Notes: generated from the sequence alone by a model not told the origin. A stretch of 19,518 bases of DNA from Candidatus Delongbacteria bacterium (GCA_016784425.1 JADHUQ010000019.1:1-19518), one strand, 5' to 3'. Positions 1 to 8,385 are shown, counted from the stretch's first letter. Made by a program: numbers and translations.

Positions 1-2239
1 CAGCCTGCCGTTGAGGTTTTACTTTGACAGGGTCATCGGTCATCTGACCCTTTTTATTATCCCCATCATGATAACTTACCGGTTCCAGTGATTCGACAAT
101 TTTCAGATCCAGCTTACGTTCGTCGACGCTGCAACGAGTAACCTCAACCACAACCGGTTGGCCGATCATAAAGCGGACCCCCTGTTTGCGTCCAGTCAGG
201 GTCCAGGCTTTTTCGTCATAAACATAGTAATCATCCGCCAAAGCCGCCACCGGCACCAATCCATCCGCCAGTATTTCCTCCAGCTCGACAAAGAGACCGA
301 ATCGCTGGATACCGCGGATAATCCCCCGGAACCGCTCACCAACCTGATCCTCCAGATAGAGCAGCTGCTTGACCTTGATCGATTCCCGCTCCGCTTCCAT
401 GGCGTTGATTTCCCGGGTTGAAGAGATCTGGGCCGCCCGCTTCAACTCACGCTCTGCCAGCGTCTCGCCATGCGCCTGCTGTTTGAGAATACGGTGAATC
501 AGCAGATCTGGATAGCGGCGGATGGGGGAGGTAAAATGGGTGTAAGCCTCAAAAGCGAGACCGAAGTGACCCCGGTTCTCGACACCATAACCTGCTTTCA
601 TCATACTGCGCAACACGACCTGCTGCAGAACGAGTTCCAACTCCTTGCCCCGGAACTGCTGCAATATCTGCTGCCAGGTGATGACGTTTCGTAAAGCTTC
701 CTCGTCAACATCGACGCCGAGGTGTCTGATGAATTCTGTGAAGCTGAGCAGCTTCTCCCCGGAGGGAACATCGTGTATCCGGAAAATAGCGGGGACATCA
801 GTAGCCAGCAGGTGCTCCGCCACGACCCGGTTGGCTGCCAGCATGAATTCTTCGATCAGACGATTACTGTCCATCTGATGAATTGCCTTTACCGACACCG
901 GTACTCCCTCCTCGTCAAGCTGGAAGCGGGGTTCAGGTGTACTGAAATCCAGACTTCCCGCACGGAGGCGGTGCCGCAGCAGTTTGCGAAAGAGATGGTT
1001 CATGTAGTAAAGACTGCGCTCGACCGGATCAGCCAGCTCTTTCTGAGGGTCGTAGTCCTGCCGCTGCGTGAGGGGAAACCCCTCCAGAATAACCTGAGCT
1101 GCCTTGTAGTCAAGCCTGCGTGCACTGCAGATCAGGCTGGGGAACAGCTCATAACTGCGGCGGCGCCCCTGCCGGTCATAGTCGATCAGGCAGGTCATGG
1201 CGTAACGATCCTCACCCTCCCGCAGACTGCAGAGATCGGTACTGAGGCGATGGGGGAGCATCGGAATTACTTCGCCAACCAGATAAACGGAAGTACCGCG
1301 CTGCAACGCTTCCTGGTCGAGTTTACACCCGGGACGTACATAATGTGATACATCGGCGATATGCACTCCCAGCCGGTAACCACCATCCGGCAAGGGTTCC
1401 AACGAGACAGCATCGTCAAAATCACGGGCGTCATCCGGATCAATGGTAAACAGTGTCCAGTGGCGCAGGTCACGTCTTTCCAGAGGCTTTTCAAGATCGG
1501 TCTGCAGCTGAACCAGCTCATCCAGCTGCTCTGCTTCCTGCAATACCGCCTCAGGAAAATCAGCCTCCAGCAGCCAGGTGCAGCGAATTGTCTCCTGCAG
1601 CAGTTCCGCCCGGGAGGCCTCGGCGTAAGTACGTATCACATCCGCTTCAATTACCGTGCGTTGGGCCCGCTCTTCACGGTAGATCAGACGCACCAGGACA
1701 TGCATCCCCTCTTCCAGTGCCAGTTGGGAGTGGCGGATAAAAACCGTCCCGGTAAGCGGGGCGCCGTAAGGAACCAGAACAAAGCGGCGTCCGTAGCGCT
1801 CAATACGGCCTACCAGCTGTTTCAAACCTCGTTGCAAAATCGCAGTCACCCGTCCCTCCGCACCGGCACCACGCTGAGGTGCCTGCGGCCTGACCTGGAC
1901 AGTGTCTCCCTGAACAGCACCGCCGAGATCCACCCTGCGGATAAACATCCGTTCAGAACCGTCTTCCGGCATCACGAACGCTTTGCCACTGCTGGTAAGA
2001 TGCAGGACACCGCTGATACCATTTGCAGCTGCAACAGATTGTGGCAGGCACCAGGTACGCTTGGCAGCGCGGAGGATCTCACCTTCTCGCAAAAGCGCAG
2101 TCAGGCGGATTTTAAAATTCTCATAATTACCGGGACGCTGCAGGCGGTTGTAAAGTTCCCGGGTGCGCAGCTTACCGGCTGCGGTAATTGCCGCGATGAT
2201 ATCCTGTCGAAGTCTTTTTTCGCTCTTCTGGTCAGTCAT
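1..2239 (-). CDS. rnr: Ribonuclease R, 3' end of gene cut by window edge
   Basis: 3'-to-5' exoribonuclease that degrades structured RNA in the cytoplasm. The frame stays open from the ATG at 2239 to the left edge without a stop, giving 746 residues; full-length family members have about 700-820, so only a short basic tail should be missing. An N-terminal winged-helix region (about 1-75) and OB/cold-shock segments (about 80-230) precede the RNB domain. The signature TIDPDDARDFDDA at 265-277 supplies the metal-binding aspartates D267, D273, D275 and D276, spaced as in RNase II/R. An S1 domain follows at about 630-715 and ends in ERKLDLKIVE. The upstream region is purine-rich (AAGAGAAGAG) but not a strong ribosome binding site. 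The gene lies 66 bp after prmC on the same strand and is probably co-transcribed. The family call is secure; the exact C-terminus is not visible. Confidence 0.95.
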   Translation of the reverse strand, partial: MTDQKSEKRLRQDIIAAITAAGKLRTRELYNRLQRPGNYENFKIRLTALLREGEILRAAKRTWCLPQSVAAANGISGVLHLTSSGKAFVMPEDGSERMFIRRVDLGGAVQGDTVQVRPQAPQRGAGAEGRVTAILQRGLKQLVGRIERYGRRFVLVPYGAPLTGTVFIRHSQLALEEGMHVLVRLIYREERAQRTVIEADVIRTYAEASRAELLQETIRCTWLLEADFPEAVLQEAEQLDELVQLQTDLEKPLERRDLRHWTLFTIDPDDARDFDDAVSLEPLPDGGYRLGVHIADVSHYVRPGCKLDQEALQRGTSVYLVGEVIPMLPHRLSTDLCSLREGEDRYAMTCLIDYDRQGRRRSYELFPSLICSARRLDYKAAQVILEGFPLTQRQDYDPQKELADPVERSLYYMNHLFRKLLRHRLRAGSLDFSTPEPRFQLDEEGVPVSVKAIHQMDSNRLIEEFMLAANRVVAEHLLATDVPAIFRIHDVPSGEKLLSFTEFIRHLGVDVDEEALRNVITWQQILQQFRGKELELVLQQVVLRSMMKAGYGVENRGHFGLAFEAYTHFTSPIRRYPDLLIHRILKQQAHGETLAERELKRAAQISSTREINAMEAERESIKVKQLLYLEDQVGERFRGIIRGIQRFGLFVELEEILADGLVPVAALADDYYVYDEKAWTLTGRKQGVRFMIGQPVVVEVTRCSVDERKLDLKIVESLEPVSYHDGDNKKGQMTDDPVKVKPQRQA

Positions 2240-2305
2240 GACTCTTCTCTTTCTCTCTACGGCTATCTTAAGGAATCAGCCTGGTGTTGCAGCAAACAGT
2301 GGCCC

Positions 2306-3169
2306 TCACTTCCTGGCGACCAGAAAACGGGTACGCCCGGCAAGATCAGGCAACAGCTTCACTTCTTTGAAATTGTTCTGGAACAGCTCACCTGCCGCCA
2401 GGGCTGCGTGCGCGGGTAGTTCACAGAAGATCATACCATCGTCCCGCAGCAGGTTGCCTGCACTCAGCAACCGGTAGAAGGCGAGACCATCGCTACCGTC
2501 GCAAAGAGCCTCTTCCGGTTCATAGTCCCGTACATTGCGTGGAAGTGTGTCACGTTCCATGTTTGAAATATAGGGAGGGTTGCTGACGATTACATCCCAG
2601 GTTTCACCCGTTGCCAGCTTGAATACGGATCCGGTAACCAGCTCCACTCTCTGCTCCAAATGATGGGTGCTGAGATTGCGGCGGGCCAGCGCTATCGCTG
2701 CCGGTGAGATGTCGAGTGCTGTGATGCTGGTAGTGGGCGGAAGGTGGCGTGCCAGGGCAATCGCGATACAGCCGGATCCGGTGCCCAGGTCTAGTAAACG
2801 ACGTGGTTGTTGCGGTTCCAGCCGCTCCAACACCAGCTCCACCAATCCCTCCGTTTCCGGTCGCGGTATCAACACACCGGGTGCGACAGCGAGGGTAAAA
2901 TCGTAAAAATCTGTCTCACCAACAATATACTGTACCGGTTCATGGTCTCCGGCGCGACGGACCTGTTCACGCAGACGGTCCAGCTCCTGCTTACTGACAG
3001 GTCGGTCGTATTCCACATACAATCCGATCCGTTTCAAACCCAGCAGGTGGCCGCATAAAATCTCCGCCGTCCGGCGGGGTGACTCCATACCTCTGGCGGC
3101 GAGGTATTTTTCGGTAGCCTGCAACAAGCTCAAAACCGTCCATTGCTGCCGGTCAGCCTTACCAGTCAT
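2306..3169 (-). CDS. prmC: Peptide chain release factor N5-glutamine methyltransferase
   Basis: S-adenosylmethionine-dependent enzyme that methylates the glutamine of the GGQ motif of release factors. The 287-residue product has an N-terminal helical domain with the ESPRRTAEIL motif (29-38), the family signature GVLIPRPETE (98-107), SAM-binding motif I LDLGTGSG (126-133) and the catalytic NPPY motif at 197-200, which clamps the substrate glutamine. I start at the ATG at 3169: its first 11 bp overlap the end of prfA, a usual arrangement for this pair. The frame stays open upstream to 3244, but that extension lies inside prfA and does not look like PrmC. No strong ribosome binding site is visible, so translational coupling to prfA is likely. 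Its substrate RF1 is encoded immediately upstream. Confidence 0.96.
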   Translation of the reverse strand: MTGKADRQQWTVLSLLQATEKYLAARGMESPRRTAEILCGHLLGLKRIGLYVEYDRPVSKQELDRLREQVRRAGDHEPVQYIVGETDFYDFTLAVAPGVLIPRPETEGLVELVLERLEPQQPRRLLDLGTGSGCIAIALARHLPPTTSITALDISPAAIALARRNLSTHHLEQRVELVTGSVFKLATGETWDVIVSNPPYISNMERDTLPRNVRDYEPEEALCDGSDGLAFYRLLSAGNLLRDDGMIFCELPAHAALAAGELFQNNFKEVKLLPDLAGRTRFLVARK

Positions 3170-4232
3170 GCTGTAGTTTTTCCATCTTGTCTGCCAGGCG
3201 CAGGGCGGCGATGATCTCCTCCAGATCACCCGCCAGTACTTCATTCAAACGGTAAAGAGTCAGGTTAATCCGGTGGTCGGTTACCCTGCCCTGCGGAAAA
3301 TTATAGGTGCGTATCTTGGCACTGCGATCACCAGTGAGTACCTGGGAGCGCCTGGCAGCAGAGCGTTTCTCCTGCTCCTCAGCCTTTTTCTTCTCGTAAA
3401 GCCGCGATACCAGGACCTTCATCGCCTTGGCCTTGTTTTTGTGTTGCGATTTCTCATCCTGGCAGGTGACAACCAGATTGGTGGGCAGGTGGGTGATACG
3501 CACCGCGGAATCGGTAGTATTCACCGACTGTCCGCCGTGACCGGTGGCGCGATAAACATCGATACGCAGTTCGGTAGGATCGATATTGATTTCCACCTCG
3601 TCTGCTTCAGGCAGGACAGCCACTGTTGAGGCGGAGGTGTGAACGCGACCCTGTGATTCAGTCTGCGGTACCCGCTGCACCCGGTGTACTCCCGCTTCGT
3701 ACTTGAGCTTGCCAAAAACATCCTTACCCCGGACACCAAACACAATCTCTTTGAACCCGCCCATTCCCTGGGCGTTGGTGGAGAGGGTTTCCACCTGCCA
3801 GCGTTGCAGTTCCGCCAGCCGGTTGTACATGCGGAAGAGATCGCCTGCAAACAGCGCCGCCTCTTCCCCACCGGTACCGGCGCGTATTTCCATGATCACA
3901 TTACGGGAATCATCCGGATCGGGCGGTACCAGCAGCTCTTTCAGCTGGTTTTCGAGCTGGAGCGATTCCTCTTCCAGACCGGCAGCCTCCTCACGCGCGA
4001 GTTCCTGTAACTCGGCGTCATCTTCCTCCTGTAACAACTGGCGGGTTTCACCCAGCTCCTGTTCCAGTTTCATCCAGGCTTGATATCGCTCGACAACCTG
4101 TCCCAGGTGGTTGTGTTCGCGACTTAAACGGGCGAATTCGTTCTTGTCGGTCGTAATACCGGGTTGGGACAGCTGCAGGGTAAGTTCCCGATACTGATCG
4201 GTAACTGCCTCCAGTTTATGCTTTAGATTCAT
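3159..4232 (-). CDS. prfA: Peptide chain release factor 1 (RF1)
   Basis: Class I release factor that reads UAA and UAG stop codons and triggers peptidyl-tRNA hydrolysis on the ribosome. The product has 357 residues, close to the usual 360. The stop-codon recognition tripeptide appears as PQT at 189-191 inside RVPQTESQGR, which marks RF1 rather than RF2. The peptidyl-transferase motif GHGGQSVN contains GGQ at 233-235, the site PrmC methylates. I chose the ATG at 4232 (MNLKHKLEAV) because GGAG sits 8 nt upstream. An in-frame codon at 4250 would add six residues and lacks this spacing. It lies 63 bp downstream of the DUF1385 gene, and its TAA stop (3159-3161) is inside the start region of prmC. 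Confidence 0.97.
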   Translation of the reverse strand: MNLKHKLEAVTDQYRELTLQLSQPGITTDKNEFARLSREHNHLGQVVERYQAWMKLEQELGETRQLLQEEDDAELQELAREEAAGLEEESLQLENQLKELLVPPDPDDSRNVIMEIRAGTGGEEAALFAGDLFRMYNRLAELQRWQVETLSTNAQGMGGFKEIVFGVRGKDVFGKLKYEAGVHRVQRVPQTESQGRVHTSASTVAVLPEADEVEINIDPTELRIDVYRATGHGGQSVNTTDSAVRITHLPTNLVVTCQDEKSQHKNKAKAMKVLVSRLYEKKKAEEQEKRSAARRSQVLTGDRSAKIRTYNFPQGRVTDHRINLTLYRLNEVLAGDLEEIIAALRLADKMEKLQHDW

Positions 4233-4295
4233 GATGGTGTCTCCACACAAATATCAGCGGGATTGAGGTCAAACAGGGCGGCAGGTGTAAAACAG

Positions 4296-5339
4296 CTAAC
4301 CAGGAAGTTCCTGTTCAGAGTCACTGTGCAGGACTGCTCGTTGCGGATCGATGGCGTGGTTGAGGGAGGTAGATAGTGCTACCAGGGCTACTTCAAGCAT
4401 CGGGGAATCCGGTTCGCGCGTAGTGATACGTTGCAGCCAGAGACCCGGTTTGACAATCTGCCGACCCAACCAGCTTCCCTGGTAGCGGGCGGAGATCTTC
4501 AGTATCTCAAAAGAGAAACCGGCTACCAGCGGGATAAAGGGAATGTGAACCACCAGTCGGTGGAGGGCTGAACTGTAATCGCCGGCCAGTGCGATGATGA
4601 GGGCGTCGATCAGCATGAACACCACCATCGTCATCAGGGCTACGATCAGGACAAAACTGGTACCGCAACGGGGGTGGAAGCGGGAACACCGCTCCGCATT
4701 ATCAGCAGTAAGTTCAACCTGCTGTTCGAAAGCAGCAATCGACTTGTGCTCTGCACCGTGATACATAAAGAGACGACGGATATCGCGCGCGAGGGAGATA
4801 GCCCAGAGGTAACCGATCAGCAAAGCAATCCGCATCAATCCGGCGATAATATGAAAGATAATCGGATTGGAGCCGGGCTGGATAAACCCGGAAACAAGGT
4901 AGGGTAGATAGACAAACAGACCCAGACCCAGACCGAAAGCAACCACTATCATCAGCAGATTCAACAGCTTGTTCCACCACTTCTCCTCTTGAGCGGCAGA
5001 GCTGCCCGGTTCATCTTCACTGGCGATCTCAGCGCTCCAGTTGAGGATACGCATACCGATGGTCAGCGATTCCCAGAGAGCGGCAATACCGCGCAACAGG
5101 GGCGGGTGCCAGAAACGGATCCGTTTAGACAGCGCTAGATAGGGTTCCAGCTTGACCAGCACATCGCCCACGGGACGGCGCACCGCCACGGCAATAGCGT
5201 CCGGGGAGCGCATCATGACCCCTTCCAGAACGGCTTGTCCACCGACGGCCATCGACTCCGTCTCCTCTTCTGCCCGCGCCAGCCAGCCGCTGGCTACAAC
5301 CTGTGGCAATATCGTCAGTATCTGTCTTATGCGTTTCAC
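4296..5339 (-). CDS. DUF1385 family multi-pass membrane protein
   Basis: Conserved inner-membrane protein of unknown function, often found next to rpmE and prfA. The family signature GGQAVLEGVMMRSP lies at 33-46, HGAEHK at 194-199 and HPRCGT at 222-227. Hydrophobic segments at about 124-151, 159-183, 228-252 and 263-282 indicate roughly four membrane spans; the His/Cys motifs sit between the second and third. I start at the GTG at 5339, which has GGAG 7 nt upstream. An internal ATG at 5252 (MAVGGQAVLEG) also has a good GGAG and would begin right at the family motif, so the first 29 residues are uncertain. It follows the rpmE terminator and probably heads or joins the prfA-prmC-rnr transcript. 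The conserved histidines and cysteine suggest metal binding, but no activity should be assumed. Confidence 0.9.
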   Translation of the reverse strand: MKRIRQILTILPQVVASGWLARAEEETESMAVGGQAVLEGVMMRSPDAIAVAVRRPVGDVLVKLEPYLALSKRIRFWHPPLLRGIAALWESLTIGMRILNWSAEIASEDEPGSSAAQEEKWWNKLLNLLMIVVAFGLGLGLFVYLPYLVSGFIQPGSNPIIFHIIAGLMRIALLIGYLWAISLARDIRRLFMYHGAEHKSIAAFEQQVELTADNAERCSRFHPRCGTSFVLIVALMTMVVFMLIDALIIALAGDYSSALHRLVVHIPFIPLVAGFSFEILKISARYQGSWLGRQIVKPGLWLQRITTREPDSPMLEVALVALSTSLNHAIDPQRAVLHSDSEQELPG

Positions 5340-5385
5340 GCCATTGCTCCGGTATTCTTCAGGAACACCGCCCGCGTGACACCTG

Positions 5386-5415
5386 AAAAAAAAACGGAAC
5401 CATCTCGATTCCGTT
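5386..5415 (-). terminator. Intrinsic terminator after rpmE
   Basis: Read on the minus strand, AACGGAA (5409-5415) pairs with TTCCGTT (5393-5399) across a 9-nt loop and runs directly into a tract of about nine T residues (5386-5394). It lies 33 bp past the rpmE stop and 47 bp before the DUF1385 start. It should end or attenuate the rho-rpmE transcript. I see no strong promoter between it and the next gene, so some read-through into the DUF1385-prfA-prmC-rnr genes is likely. Confidence 0.82.
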
Positions 5416-5447
5416 CTTTATTCAGTGACAGCGGGAGGTCGGTCCGC

Positions 5448-5663
5448 TCATTTCTTTTCGTCCTGCAAATGCTGGTATTTCTTACGGAATTTGTCCACGC
5501 GACCGGCTGTATCTACCAGCTTCTGTTTGCCGGTAAAAAAGGGATGGCATTCGGAACAGATTTCCAGTTTGACATCACCGTTGGTGGTTCGTACCTGGAA
5601 CGTGTTGCCACAGGCGCAAGCCACAGTCGCTGTTTCATATTTGGGATGGATTTTGCTTTTCAT
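5448..5663 (-). CDS. rpmE: 50S ribosomal protein L31, zinc-binding type
   Basis: Large-subunit ribosomal protein of 71 residues. It begins with the family-typical MKSKIHPKY and carries the zinc ribbon cysteines C16 and C18 (CAC) and C36 and C39 (CSEC), so it is the Cys-containing form rather than the zinc-free paralogue. The conserved HPFFTGKQK follows at 40-48, and the C-terminus is basic. I use the ATG at 5663, which has AGGA 7 nt upstream; an in-frame ATG at 5684 would add seven residues absent from typical L31. It lies 101 bp after rho on the same strand and is followed by a clear intrinsic terminator. Confidence 0.97.
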   Translation of the reverse strand: MKSKIHPKYETATVACACGNTFQVRTTNGDVKLEICSECHPFFTGKQKLVDTAGRVDKFRKKYQHLQDEKK

Positions 5664-5764
5664 GATTTCGTCCTTTACAGCCATTTTTTGAGACTAAAAT
5701 GTTATCGTAACGGGGGCTGTTAAGCAAGTTTTTTTTATGCAGTTACCATAAATTCTGAAACTGC

Positions 5765-7030
5765 CTAGTCCATGCGCTTCATCAGCTCGAAGAATTCCTG
5801 ATTGTTCTGGGTCTCGCGCATTTTCTCGATGAGGAACTTGATGTTCTCTTCGGGCCGTTTTGAGGACCAGAGATTTCGCAGAATCCAGATGTTGTTGAGG
5901 ATCTTGCGGTCGAGCAGCAGCTCCTCCTTACGGGTTCCGGAACGATTGATATCGATAGCGGGATAAATCCTCAGATCGGCCAGCTCCCGATTCAGTACCA
6001 GTTCCATGTTACCGGTACCTTTGAATTCTTCAAAAATCACCTCATCCATCCGGCTGCCGGTTTCGACCAGTGCAGTTGCCAGGATAGTCAGGCTCCCCCC
6101 CTCCTCAATATTCCGGGCGGCACCAAAGAATTTCTTTGGTTCGTACAGGGCCATCGCGTCAACCCCGCCGGAGAGGATACGACCGCTGTGCGGCGCCTCC
6201 GCATTGTGTGCTCGTGCCAGGCGGGTGATACTGTCCAACAGAATGACTACATCGTGACCATACTCCACCAGCCGTTTGGCTTTGTTCAGGACCATCTTGG
6301 CTACCTGAACATGACGCTCCGGCTTCTCGTCGAAAGTAGAACTTACCACCTCGGCATCTACCGTACGCTCCATCTCGGTAACCTCTTCCGGTCGCTCATC
6401 GATCAGCAGAATTATCAATACTGTTTCAGGATGATTGGTGGTAATGCTGTTGGCGATTTTCTGTAGCAGTACAGTCTTGCCGGTGCGGGGTGGTGCCACC
6501 AGCAGTCCACGTTGACCTTTCCCGATCGGTGTGAAAAGATCCATGATTCGCATGGAAATCTCACTGGCCTCGCGCTCCAGCATGAACTTCTCTTCAGGAA
6601 ACAGTGGAGTCAGGTTGTCGAAGAGTATCTTTTCCCGGGTGTCCTCAGGGCCACAGAAGTTGACTGCTTCCACCTTCAAAAGGGCGAAAAAACGCTCGTT
6701 GTCTTTGGGGGGACGAATCTGGCCGGAAACGATATGACCATCGTTGAGGTTAAAACGGCGAATCTGGGAGGGTGATACGTAGATGTCTTCCGGCCCCGGC
6801 AGATAGCTGCTGGCTTCAGAACGGAGAAAACCGTAACCGTCCGGGAGAACCTCCAGTACCCCACGCGCAAAGATGAGACCATCCCGCTCCGTCTGCCGGG
6901 CCAGGAGTCTGAAGATCAGGTCCTGTTTCGACATTCCGCCAATGTTCTCCAGACCCATCTCTTTGGCTATCTCAAAAAGTTCTGTGACCTTCATCTGCTC
7001 AAGTTTGGCCAGTTCGAGGGCATTTTCCAT
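5765..7030 (-). CDS. rho: Transcription termination factor Rho
   Basis: Hexameric RNA-dependent ATPase/helicase that terminates transcripts lacking intrinsic terminators. The 421-residue length is typical. The N-terminal helical domain occupies about 5-45 and the cold-shock RNA-binding domain about 52-125, with the RNP-like GYGFLR at 65-70. The ATPase core has Walker A APPRTGKT at 179-186 and Walker B VVILLDS at 261-267. The Q-loop region reads GGVDAMALYEP at 288-298 and is followed by FFGAARN and EEFKGTGNMEL. The ATG has AAGG nearby upstream. It sits 45 bp behind the VOC-family gene, which suggests it is transcribed from the consensus promoter at 8207-8235 together with the two upstream enzymes. 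Confidence 0.98.
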   Translation of the reverse strand: MENALELAKLEQMKVTELFEIAKEMGLENIGGMSKQDLIFRLLARQTERDGLIFARGVLEVLPDGYGFLRSEASSYLPGPEDIYVSPSQIRRFNLNDGHIVSGQIRPPKDNERFFALLKVEAVNFCGPEDTREKILFDNLTPLFPEEKFMLEREASEISMRIMDLFTPIGKGQRGLLVAPPRTGKTVLLQKIANSITTNHPETVLIILLIDERPEEVTEMERTVDAEVVSSTFDEKPERHVQVAKMVLNKAKRLVEYGHDVVILLDSITRLARAHNAEAPHSGRILSGGVDAMALYEPKKFFGAARNIEEGGSLTILATALVETGSRMDEVIFEEFKGTGNMELVLNRELADLRIYPAIDINRSGTRKEELLLDRKILNNIWILRNLWSSKRPEENIKFLIEKMRETQNNQEFFELMKRMD

Positions 7031-7075
7031 GGTTTCGCCTTTATCTGTTTGATGCTTTTTTTCCAGAACAACTCC

Positions 7076-7447
7076 TTACCAGACCTGGGTCAGCTGGATG
7101 GGATTACCGTCGGGATCGTAAAAAGTGATGTGTCGTTTCATTCCTTCCACCGCCTGGATCGGGCCAGCCATTGCGACACCCTGTTGTTCGAGTCCGGCGA
7201 TGGCCTTGTCCAGATCCTCCACCTGAATTACCGGGCAGCCGCCCCCGCCACGAGGTGAGGGACTGACCAGCCGCCAATGCTTGATGGCCAGTCTGGTTTG
7301 CGATTCCTCCGGTTGAAACTCCGCCCAGCCTTCGTCATCATCGACGAAAACGAGTTTGAAACCGAGGGTGTCCCGGTAGAAACTTTTAGCGCTATTCCAG
7401 TCGGTGACGAAAAACCAGACAAGTTCCATCCCTTTTACGCCGATCAT
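7076..7447 (-). CDS. VOC-superfamily (glyoxalase/bleomycin-resistance fold) protein
   Basis: Small single-domain protein of 123 residues with the two beta-alpha-beta-beta-beta modules of the vicinal oxygen chelate superfamily. The first module begins at MELVWFFVTDW and has FYRDTLGF and GWAEFQ. The second has VIQVEDLDKAIAGL and ends HITFYDPDGNPIQL, the usual C-terminal signature. A possible second-module histidine and the GWAEF glutamate are present, but the usual first-strand His and last-strand Glu positions do not look conserved. Metal chemistry and substrate are therefore unknown, and lactoylglutathione lyase activity should not be assumed. GGAG lies 5 nt before the ATG. It is between an MBL-fold hydrolase and rho on one strand with short gaps, so it is probably in an operon with both. 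Confidence 0.88.
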   Translation of the reverse strand: MIGVKGMELVWFFVTDWNSAKSFYRDTLGFKLVFVDDDEGWAEFQPEESQTRLAIKHWRLVSPSPRGGGGCPVIQVEDLDKAIAGLEQQGVAMAGPIQAVEGMKRHITFYDPDGNPIQLTQVW

Positions 7448-7514
7448 ATTCTCTCCGTTGATAACACCTGATCTGGCAAAGACCGGGCAGGTGACAGGTG
7501 GTTAAGGAAATGTA

Positions 7515-8156
7515 TCACACCCTGAAGAACTGGTTGTGGGCACGCTCCCAACCGATAGTTGTCTCAGGACCGTGTCCCGGGAGAACCCTGGTTGCTGCAG
7601 GAAGTTGATACAAGCTCTGACGAATAGAAATCTCCAGCTGCCCGGTGTCGCCCCCCCAGAGATCAGTACGCCCGATCGACTCACGAAACAGCGTGTCCCC
7701 GGTAAAAGCCACTTCAGTTTCCATTCCCTCAGCCATACAGAAAACAGTGCTCCCGGGGGAGTGTCCCGGAGTCGGTAGTGAACGTATCTTTAAAGGCGAG
7801 GCTGCAATCTCCTCCACCCCCCTCAACAGCTGATCCGGTACGGGTGGATCGCTGGTAACAATACCGAACAGCTCTGCTTGGTGGGTCAGGTTCCGGTAGA
7901 TGGGAAGGTCCTCCTCCGGGAAAAGCACCTTCATTTCCGGCCAGACCTCTTTCAAAGCGTTGACACCGAGAATATGGTCCAGGTGTCCATGAGTCAGCAG
8001 TACAGCGGCAGGAGCCAGCTCCAGGCTTTGCAGGCGGTTGATCACGCTTTGCGGATCCCCGCCAGGATCTAGCAGCCAGGCTTGCTCATTGTTGTCGGAT
8101 CTTATCAGATAGCAGTTGCTCTCGAAGTGACCGAGTACAAACGTTTCAATTTGCAA
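7515..8156 (-). CDS. MBL-fold metallo-hydrolase, glyoxalase II-like
   Basis: Metallo-beta-lactamase-fold hydrolase of 213 residues. The binuclear metal motif THGHLDH gives H56, H58, D60 and H61. Further ligands are H132 in PTPGHSPGS, D154 in FTGDTLF and H195 in LPGHGPET. The block GDTLFRESIGRTDLWGGD is typical of the short glyoxalase II-like proteins common in bacteria; hydroxyacylglutathione hydrolase proper is longer and has a C-terminal substrate domain absent here. The start is TTG at 8156 with AGGAG about 10 nt upstream; no in-frame ATG gives a better start, and MQIETFVLGHFESNCYLI matches the family N-terminus. It is the first gene after the consensus promoter at 8207-8235. A thioester or lactonase substrate is plausible but not shown. 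Confidence 0.92.
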   Translation of the reverse strand: MQIETFVLGHFESNCYLIRSDNNEQAWLLDPGGDPQSVINRLQSLELAPAAVLLTHGHLDHILGVNALKEVWPEMKVLFPEEDLPIYRNLTHQAELFGIVTSDPPVPDQLLRGVEEIAASPLKIRSLPTPGHSPGSTVFCMAEGMETEVAFTGDTLFRESIGRTDLWGGDTGQLEISIRQSLYQLPAATRVLPGHGPETTIGWERAHNQFFRV

Positions 8157-8206
8157 CCGGGAATGGCTCCTGTTATTTGCAGCAGGGATTAAAGTGGTGA
8201 TGACAC

Positions 8207-8235
8207 ATTATATTGGAAGCGCGTCCTCATGTCAA
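8207..8235 (-). promoter_or_regulatory. Consensus sigma-70 promoter for MBL hydrolase-VOC-rho-rpmE
   Basis: On the minus strand, TTGACA (8230-8235) and TATAAT (8207-8212) are separated by exactly 17 nt. Both hexamers match consensus perfectly. The predicted start is near 8200, giving a leader of about 45 nt before the TTG start at 8156. Such a strong promoter suits constitutive expression of rho and rpmE downstream. Confidence 0.88.
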
Positions 8236-8302
8236 GGGGAAAAGGGGAAAGCCTGTAAATCGTCAAAGTTAAAAGCTCTCCGTGCAAAATGGACTTCAAG
8301 CA

Positions 8303-8329
8303 GCCCCCGAAACTCTGCGCTTCGGGGGC
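8303..8329. repeat. Perfect 9-bp hairpin downstream of maeB
   Basis: GCCCCCGAA (8303-8311) and TTCGGGGGC (8321-8329) form a perfect GC-rich stem with a 9-nt loop, 57-83 bp past the malic enzyme stop. No T tract follows on either strand, so it is not a classical intrinsic terminator. It may protect the 3' end of the malic enzyme mRNA or act with Rho. A weaker stem, TGACCG/CGGTCA (8348-8367), lies between it and the stop codon. Confidence 0.7.
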
Positions 8330-8385
8330 GCATGGCCGTGATACATCTGACCGTCACCAGTCGGTCATCCATACTGAGGCTTGAC

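Noticed and set aside
1361..2419. Plus-strand open frame of 352 codons (and a 208-codon frame at 722-1348)
   Set aside because: Both are antisense to rnr, which has clear conserved motifs across the region; the translations are rich in Gln/His/Arg with no recognisable domain.
5739..5764. Inverted repeat GCAGTT/AACTGC just past the rho stop as an intrinsic terminator
   Set aside because: On the minus strand the stem is followed by A residues, not T, so it lacks the U tract; transcription probably continues to rpmE.
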